Shown here: piece by piece, positions 4,887 through 8,509 of the stretch
How positions within the stretch are numbered: position 1 is the stretch's first letter
Layout of the letters: each line of letters opens with the position of its first letter
Assembly (NCBI GenBank): GCA_937875885.1
Contig: CALEIO010000139.1
Coordinates: forward strand, 1-8,509
Length of the DNA: 8,509 nucleotides
Source: an uncultured Clostridia bacterium
Lineage (GTDB): Bacteria > Bacillota > Clostridia > Oscillospirales > Acutalibacteraceae
Reading direction: 5' to 3'
Made by a program: the position numbers and the translations under genes
The notes under the pieces: model-generated
Seen by the model: only the letters and a program-made list of their open reading frames with translations
The model's database searches: none
Told to the model about the DNA's origin: nothing

Positions 4887-7800
4887 TTATTTAACTGCCC
4901 AGCTGTTAGTCTTTCCGGAAGTAGGCTTGCTAAAATCAACCTCATAAATTTTCTCTCCAACAACACCGGCATTCTCTGTACGCATATTAGGATCAGAAGC
5001 AGTACCATCAGTAAACTTGACGTAACCTGTGCCTGCGGGAACCTCGAAAGAATACTTATCACCCTCAACAAGAGTCATCTTGTCGCCGGGATATGCTGTT
5101 GTAAGCTGTGCCTCGTTTGCATCCATCAGATAAACATAAGCATCTGCCCAATCAGCAGGTTTTACAAAATAAATTGTAACCGCCTCTGTGCTGGGGGGTG
5201 CTGCCTGGGGAACATCGTTTGCTGTTGCATACCAGGTCTTATCCTTGAAGTTGTAATACTGACCTGCCTTAACAGTAAGGTCATCTGTCTGTACACCATT
5301 GCCGTTGTTGAAGATGATGTTTGCGTAATTACCATCGAAGCTGTAAGAGTAAACATCAACACCATTAATCTTTTCAGATGTCTTTGTCATTGCAACGCCG
5401 GGCCACTCTGCCAGAGGAGAAGAAGACCAAACGTATGCATTAACTGTTGACCAGTTTGAAGAATTTACAAAGTAAATTGTAGTCTTCTCACCGGGTGTAG
5501 GAGCAACTGCACCATCCCATGTAACTGCCCACTTGTTTGAGCCTGTGGAGTTACCGATGGAGTAAACTCTGTCTTTAACGATATCTGCTGCAGGAACATT
5601 TTCTGTTCTGGGAATAGAGCCTTCACCTGAACCATCTGTGAACTTGATATAACCTGTACCTGCGGGAACTTCGAAGGAATACTTATCACCCTCAACAAGA
5701 GTCATCTTGTCGCCGGGATATGCTGTACCAGTTGCCTGCTCATTTACATCCATAAGATAGATGTATGCGTTTGCCCAGTTTGAAGGCTTTACAAAGTAAA
5801 CTGTTGTTTTTTCTTTGATACCGGAGCTTGTGTTACCTGTATTTGTTGAAGTACCGCCAACATATGTGGGATTGTTCTTCTTCATCTCGTTGTAGTTTGC
5901 ATATGCTGTCTCAAGTGCTGCTGCAGCCTCTGCATTATCTGTAGCAAAATCATTGCAATTAAAGTAAGCTTTCTTAAGTGCAGCGTATGCTACATAAGAT
6001 GCATAGTAATACTCGTTGTTAAGTGTTGTCTTAACAGTCTGAATAAGAGCTGCAAGATCATCAAGTGCAGGTGCACCAACCTCTTTTACATCCTTTGCAT
6101 TCTCAACCGCAAAGCTCTCAATAAGACCTGCTACGAACTTCTGGATAGCTGTTGCATCTCTAACGTTTACGTCTGCATCACCTGTTACATTAGCCTGCTT
6201 ATATGCTACATCTGTAAGAATGATCAATGAAGCTGCATACTTCTGAACAGTTGTTGCGTCCTTAACGTTAACTGTGCCACTGTTATCAGCGTCACCAAGG
6301 AGAACAGACTCGCCTGTTACAGGAGGTGTATCCTGCTTCTCACCGTACATATAAACAACGCATGTTGTACCAGCCTTCAGGTTACCAGAAGCGTTGGAGG
6401 GAGCGATTGCTGTACGATCAATGCTCTTGTTAGCAGCTGTGAGATAGATCTCATTGCTTGTAACGTTGTTGTATTCCTTTACATCGTCCTCTGCAAGTTT
6501 TGCACCAGTATCTGCATCAATGTGAGATGTGATGATCTTGGAGTCGAATGTAACGATCTTATTCTTAACGTAGATAGTACCGGATGCATCGTAACCAGCT
6601 TCACCGTTAAGGGGCTCCTGCTTGGAGTTGTTGGAAAGGAGGAACATAACCTTACAGCTAGCGAACTTTCTGGGGGTACCATTCTCATCCTTCATAACAA
6701 CAGTGTTGTCATCGATTACATACTTGTACCAGTTACCGATCTCTTCACCCTCGGGAAGTTCACTTACATCGGTAACCTTTGTCATTGTCTGCTTCTTCTC
6801 GTTCCAGGAACCGATGGGCTTCTCTACGTCACCTGTGGACTCGTCCATCTGCTCTGTGTAAGCATACATTCTGAGTGTGAGGCCGTTGCCTGCGCCGAGT
6901 GCATCATAGTAGTAAACTGTGATCTTATCGGAAGCGATCTGCTTGTAAACGAAGCTGATTGTTGCAGGGTTAGCTGCATCGAATGTACCCTTGAAGTTGT
7001 CAGGATACTGGCTGGAAACGAGCTCGAAACCTGCGATATTCTCGAAGGGAACGTTGTACTCAGAACCGTTGAGAAGTCTGTATGTAACGTCAGAAGAGAT
7101 GCTCTCGCCTGCTTCGTTAACATACTTGATTGTCAGGTAGCCACTTGTGTTGAACTGCTCATAGTAGTAGTTAACTGTAACGTCCTGACCCTTTGTAACT
7201 GTACCATATACAGTGTTGCCGTCCTTCTCGCCTGCATTTGCCTCAACCTTAACTACGTTATGGTCGAAGAGTGTGTAAGCATCGGGAGTTGCTCTCCATG
7301 TTGTGCCAACCTCATACTTAACTTCAGAAGTCTTGAGGAGTGTATCGCCAACATAGTGATTTACTGTGATTGTATCAAACTCAGGTGTTGCAGCTGTTGT
7401 TGTACCCTTAACGAGAACAGCAGAGCCGAATGCATCAACTGTGTAAGAACCTGTTGCTGTAGTGATTGTTGTAAGACCTGCTGTCTTGCCGTCTGCAACT
7501 ACATTCCATGTACCAGCGGGAAGTGTAACTGTACCTGCAGCAGAGCCATTGTTAACAACTACAACTGCATCTGTCCACTCACCTGCAACAGTGTTTGTGC
7601 GGTGGTAAGCAAGGATGTTTGTAGCGTTGGATGTTTCGAGGTATGTGGGAACAACTCTCTGTGTATCCTCTGTGAAGGGGCTGAACGCAGAGCGGATAAG
7701 TCTCATACCCTTTGCATATGCAACTTCCTGTGAATATGTTTCGATTCTATCCCAGTCAAATGCATTTACATCGCCGAGATTGTAAGAGTCGGAGTGACCG

Positions 7801-8509
7801 TGCTTTGTACGAGCGAACTCAGTACCAGCAAGTGTGAAGGGAATACCCTGTGATGTCCAGAGGTATGTGAAGGATGTTCTGAGCTGTGATCTGTACTGCT
7901 CTGCAGTAGTGTCATAAGTAGAAACATCGTTCTTGTTTGCTACGCCCTGTGCGGAAAGGATCTGATCCCACCATGTTGCACCGTCGTGGCAGTCGAAGTA
8001 GTTGATGGACTGGTTGGGGTAGTTACCCATTGTACCGCCCTTGATACCATCTCTGATACCGCCGATTGCATTACTTCTGGAGAATGCTGTCTGGATTGCA
8101 TTTCTTACGCCGTCGCTGAAGCCTGCGATGTTAGCGCTGAGCTTGCCGATGTAAGGAGTTGCACACTCGTTCTCTCTGTCAAGACCGGAAGAAGCACCGC
8201 CTGTCCAGGGCTCACCGTACATAATGATCTTCTTGCCTTCGCCATCGAGCATATTGTTGAACATATCACGGATCATGTTCATTGTCTCTGTATCGTGGCA
8301 AGCCATAAGGTCAAAACGGAAACCATCGATGTGGTACTCCTCAACCCAATATCTGAGGGAGTTGAGCATATAGCTGCGGAACATAGCCTTATCAGAAGCA
8401 AGTGTGTTACCGCAACCTGTACCGTTGATGTAGAATGTGCCGGAAGACATTCTGTAGTAGTAACCGGGAACTGTGTAAGAGAAAGCAGACTGCTCTGTTA
8501 CGTATGTGT
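4887..8509 (-). CDS. Multimodular dockerin-bearing pullulanase, GH13 (5' end outside the window)
   Basis: The last 1206 residues of an extracellular GH13 debranching enzyme that would cleave alpha-1,6 links in pullulan, amylopectin or glycogen; numbering is from the first complete codon (8507). The frame is open to the window edge, so the internal ATG at 8450 is not the start. Residues 1-280 are the catalytic core: VPGYYYR, nucleophile D66 in IDGFRFDLM, acid/base E99 in MYGEPWTGG, and D175 in CHDGATWWD. GTEFARTKHG and DWDR, pullulanase-like loops, follow. Next come a beta domain (about 285-370), MucBP-like domains (377-451, 455-523), a CBM-like domain (527-651), a linker, a type I dockerin (735-801), a FIVAR-like helical domain (814-877), and three CBM26-like modules (899-995, 1008-1094, 1110-1206). 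There is no LPxTG or membrane anchor at the C terminus, so attachment would be through the dockerin. The signal peptide, YNWGYDP region and any CBM48 would lie upstream. Ruminococcus bromii amylosome pullulanases are the nearest known parallel. Confidence 0.95.
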   Translation of the reverse strand, partial: TYVTEQSAFSYTVPGYYYRMSSGTFYINGTGCGNTLASDKAMFRSYMLNSLRYWVEEYHIDGFRFDLMACHDTETMNMIRDMFNNMLDGEGKKIIMYGEPWTGGASSGLDRENECATPYIGKLSANIAGFSDGVRNAIQTAFSRSNAIGGIRDGIKGGTMGNYPNQSINYFDCHDGATWWDQILSAQGVANKNDVSTYDTTAEQYRSQLRTSFTYLWTSQGIPFTLAGTEFARTKHGHSDSYNLGDVNAFDWDRIETYSQEVAYAKGMRLIRSAFSPFTEDTQRVVPTYLETSNATNILAYHRTNTVAGEWTDAVVVVNNGSAAGTVTLPAGTWNVVADGKTAGLTTITTATGSYTVDAFGSAVLVKGTTTAATPEFDTITVNHYVGDTLLKTSEVKYEVGTTWRATPDAYTLFDHNVVKVEANAGEKDGNTVYGTVTKGQDVTVNYYYEQFNTSGYLTIKYVNEAGESISSDVTYRLLNGSEYNVPFENIAGFELVSSQYPDNFKGTFDAANPATISFVYKQIASDKITVYYYDALGAGNGLTLRMYAYTEQMDESTGDVEKPIGSWNEKKQTMTKVTDVSELPEGEEIGNWYKYVIDDNTVVMKDENGTPRKFASCKVMFLLSNNSKQEPLNGEAGYDASGTIYVKNKIVTFDSKIITSHIDADTGAKLAEDDVKEYNNVTSNEIYLTAANKSIDRTAIAPSNASGNLKAGTTCVVYMYGEKQDTPPVTGESVLLGDADNSGTVNVKDATTVQKYAASLIILTDVAYKQANVTGDADVNVRDATAIQKFVAGLIESFAVENAKDVKEVGAPALDDLAALIQTVKTTLNNEYYYASYVAYAALKKAYFNCNDFATDNAEAAAALETAYANYNEMKKNNPTYVGGTSTNTGNTSSGIKEKTTVYFVKPSNWANAYIYLMDVNEQATGTAYPGDKMTLVEGDKYSFEVPAGTGYIKFTDGSGEGSIPRTENVPAADIVKDRVYSIGNSTGSNKWAVTWDGAVAPTPGEKTTIYFVNSSNWSTVNAYVWSSSPLAEWPGVAMTKTSEKINGVDVYSYSFDGNYANIIFNNGNGVQTDDLTVKAGQYYNFKDKTWYATANDVPQAAPPSTEAVTIYFVKPADWADAYVYLMDANEAQLTTAYPGDKMTLVEGDKYSFEVPAGTGYVKFTDGTASDPNMRTENAGVVGEKIYEVDFSKPTSGKTNSWAVK
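4890..5180 (-). repeat. C-terminal starch-binding module, copy A' of an internal duplication
   Basis: Residues 1110-1206 of the pullulanase (starting VTIYFVKPADWADAYVYLMD) repeat the module at 5523-5813. The stretch YPGDKMTLVEGDKYSFEVPA is identical in both copies, and their DNA is nearly identical over about 96 bp (5004-5099 against 5631-5726, offset 627 bp or 209 codons), indicating recent duplication or gene conversion. The aromatic FVKPADW and beta-strand pattern resemble CBM26. Confidence 0.82.
5523..5813 (-). repeat. Starch-binding module, copy A of the internal duplication
   Basis: Residues 899-995 of the pullulanase (starting KTTVYFVKPSNWANAYIYLM) form the partner of the C-terminal module. 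A divergent CBM26-like module lies between them (5226-5486: KTTIYFVNSSNW, then EWPGVAMTKT and NIIFNNGNGVQTDDL), so the C terminus is arranged A-B-A'. Pro/Thr/Ser-rich linkers separate the three. Confidence 0.82.
6105..6305 (-). other. Type I dockerin module inside the pullulanase
   Basis: Two EF-hand-like repeats occur here. The first is GDADNSGTVNVKDATTVQKY, with calcium ligands at D739, D741, S743 and D750. The second is NVTGDADVNVRDATAIQKF, with ligands at N773, T775, D777 and D784. Each is followed by an F-helix (VQKYAASL, IQKFVAGL). Dockerins bind cohesins on scaffoldins, so the enzyme is predicted to dock into an extracellular amylase complex. The position in mid-protein is unusual, since dockerins are usually terminal. 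Confidence 0.88.

Noticed and set aside
4809..5450. A 213-codon plus-strand open frame starting in the convergent gap
   Set aside because: It begins inside the pullulanase terminator and runs antisense through the starch-binding modules. Its Cys/Ile-rich translation matches nothing I know.
6522..7733. A 403-codon plus-strand open frame opposite the pullulanase, rich in Cys, Val, Ile and Asn
   Set aside because: It lies wholly antisense to conserved pullulanase domains, has no domain or ribosome site, and its odd composition is that expected from the complement of biased codons in the real gene.
8448..8450. Pullulanase start at the ATG 8450
   Set aside because: The frame stays open upstream to the window edge and encodes the family-typical VPGYYYR sequence, so this Met is internal.

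Overview
The window looks like chromosome from an obligately anaerobic, starch-degrading gut Firmicute, most likely a Ruminococcaceae member close to Ruminococcus bromii. The case rests on an oxygen-sensitive class III (glycyl-radical) ribonucleotide reductase with its radical-SAM activase, together with a very large secreted-type pullulanase that carries a type I dockerin and several starch-binding modules, the architecture of an amylosome. The genus is inference; no rRNA or other marker is present.

Layout, left to right. Bases 1-161 are the 3' end of an unrecognised plus-strand gene. It is followed after 25 bp by an NrdG2-type activase gene (187-879), which ends in a strong intrinsic terminator (916-960). 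The gap 880-1297 (418 bp) has no gene but is rich in regulation. A textbook sigma-70 promoter (TTGACA-N17-TATTAT) is overlaid by two NrdR-type boxes 32 bp apart. A second cluster of NrdR-like boxes lies about 115-145 bp further upstream. Between the clusters is a weak hairpin followed by a T-run. This control region drives nrdD (1298-3682), a class III RNR fused at its C terminus to a CxxC redoxin domain. A GC-rich hairpin without a T-run separates nrdD from a thioredoxin-reductase-like gene (3758-4672), which ends in its own terminator.

The right 43% of the window (4887-8509) is one minus-strand gene, cut by the window edge. It encodes the C-terminal 1206 residues of a GH13 pullulanase: catalytic core, two MucBP-like domains, a CBM-like domain, a dockerin, a FIVAR-like helical domain, and three CBM26-like starch-binding modules, of which the first and third are near copies. 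It converges on the trxB-like gene, and each gene has its own terminator in the 214-bp gap.

How the genes work together: NrdG2 would install the glycyl radical on NrdD. The substrate-reducing electrons would then come not from formate, as in the E. coli enzyme, but through the redoxin domain fused to NrdD, re-reduced by the adjacent flavoprotein. That flavoprotein has an AhpF-like nucleotide-binding site lacking the NADPH-specific HRRxxxR motif, so NADH is the likelier donor. Together this would be a self-contained NADH -> flavin -> CxxC -> fused redoxin -> RNR active-site chain under NrdR control, the most interesting idea in the window. The pullulanase is functionally unrelated.
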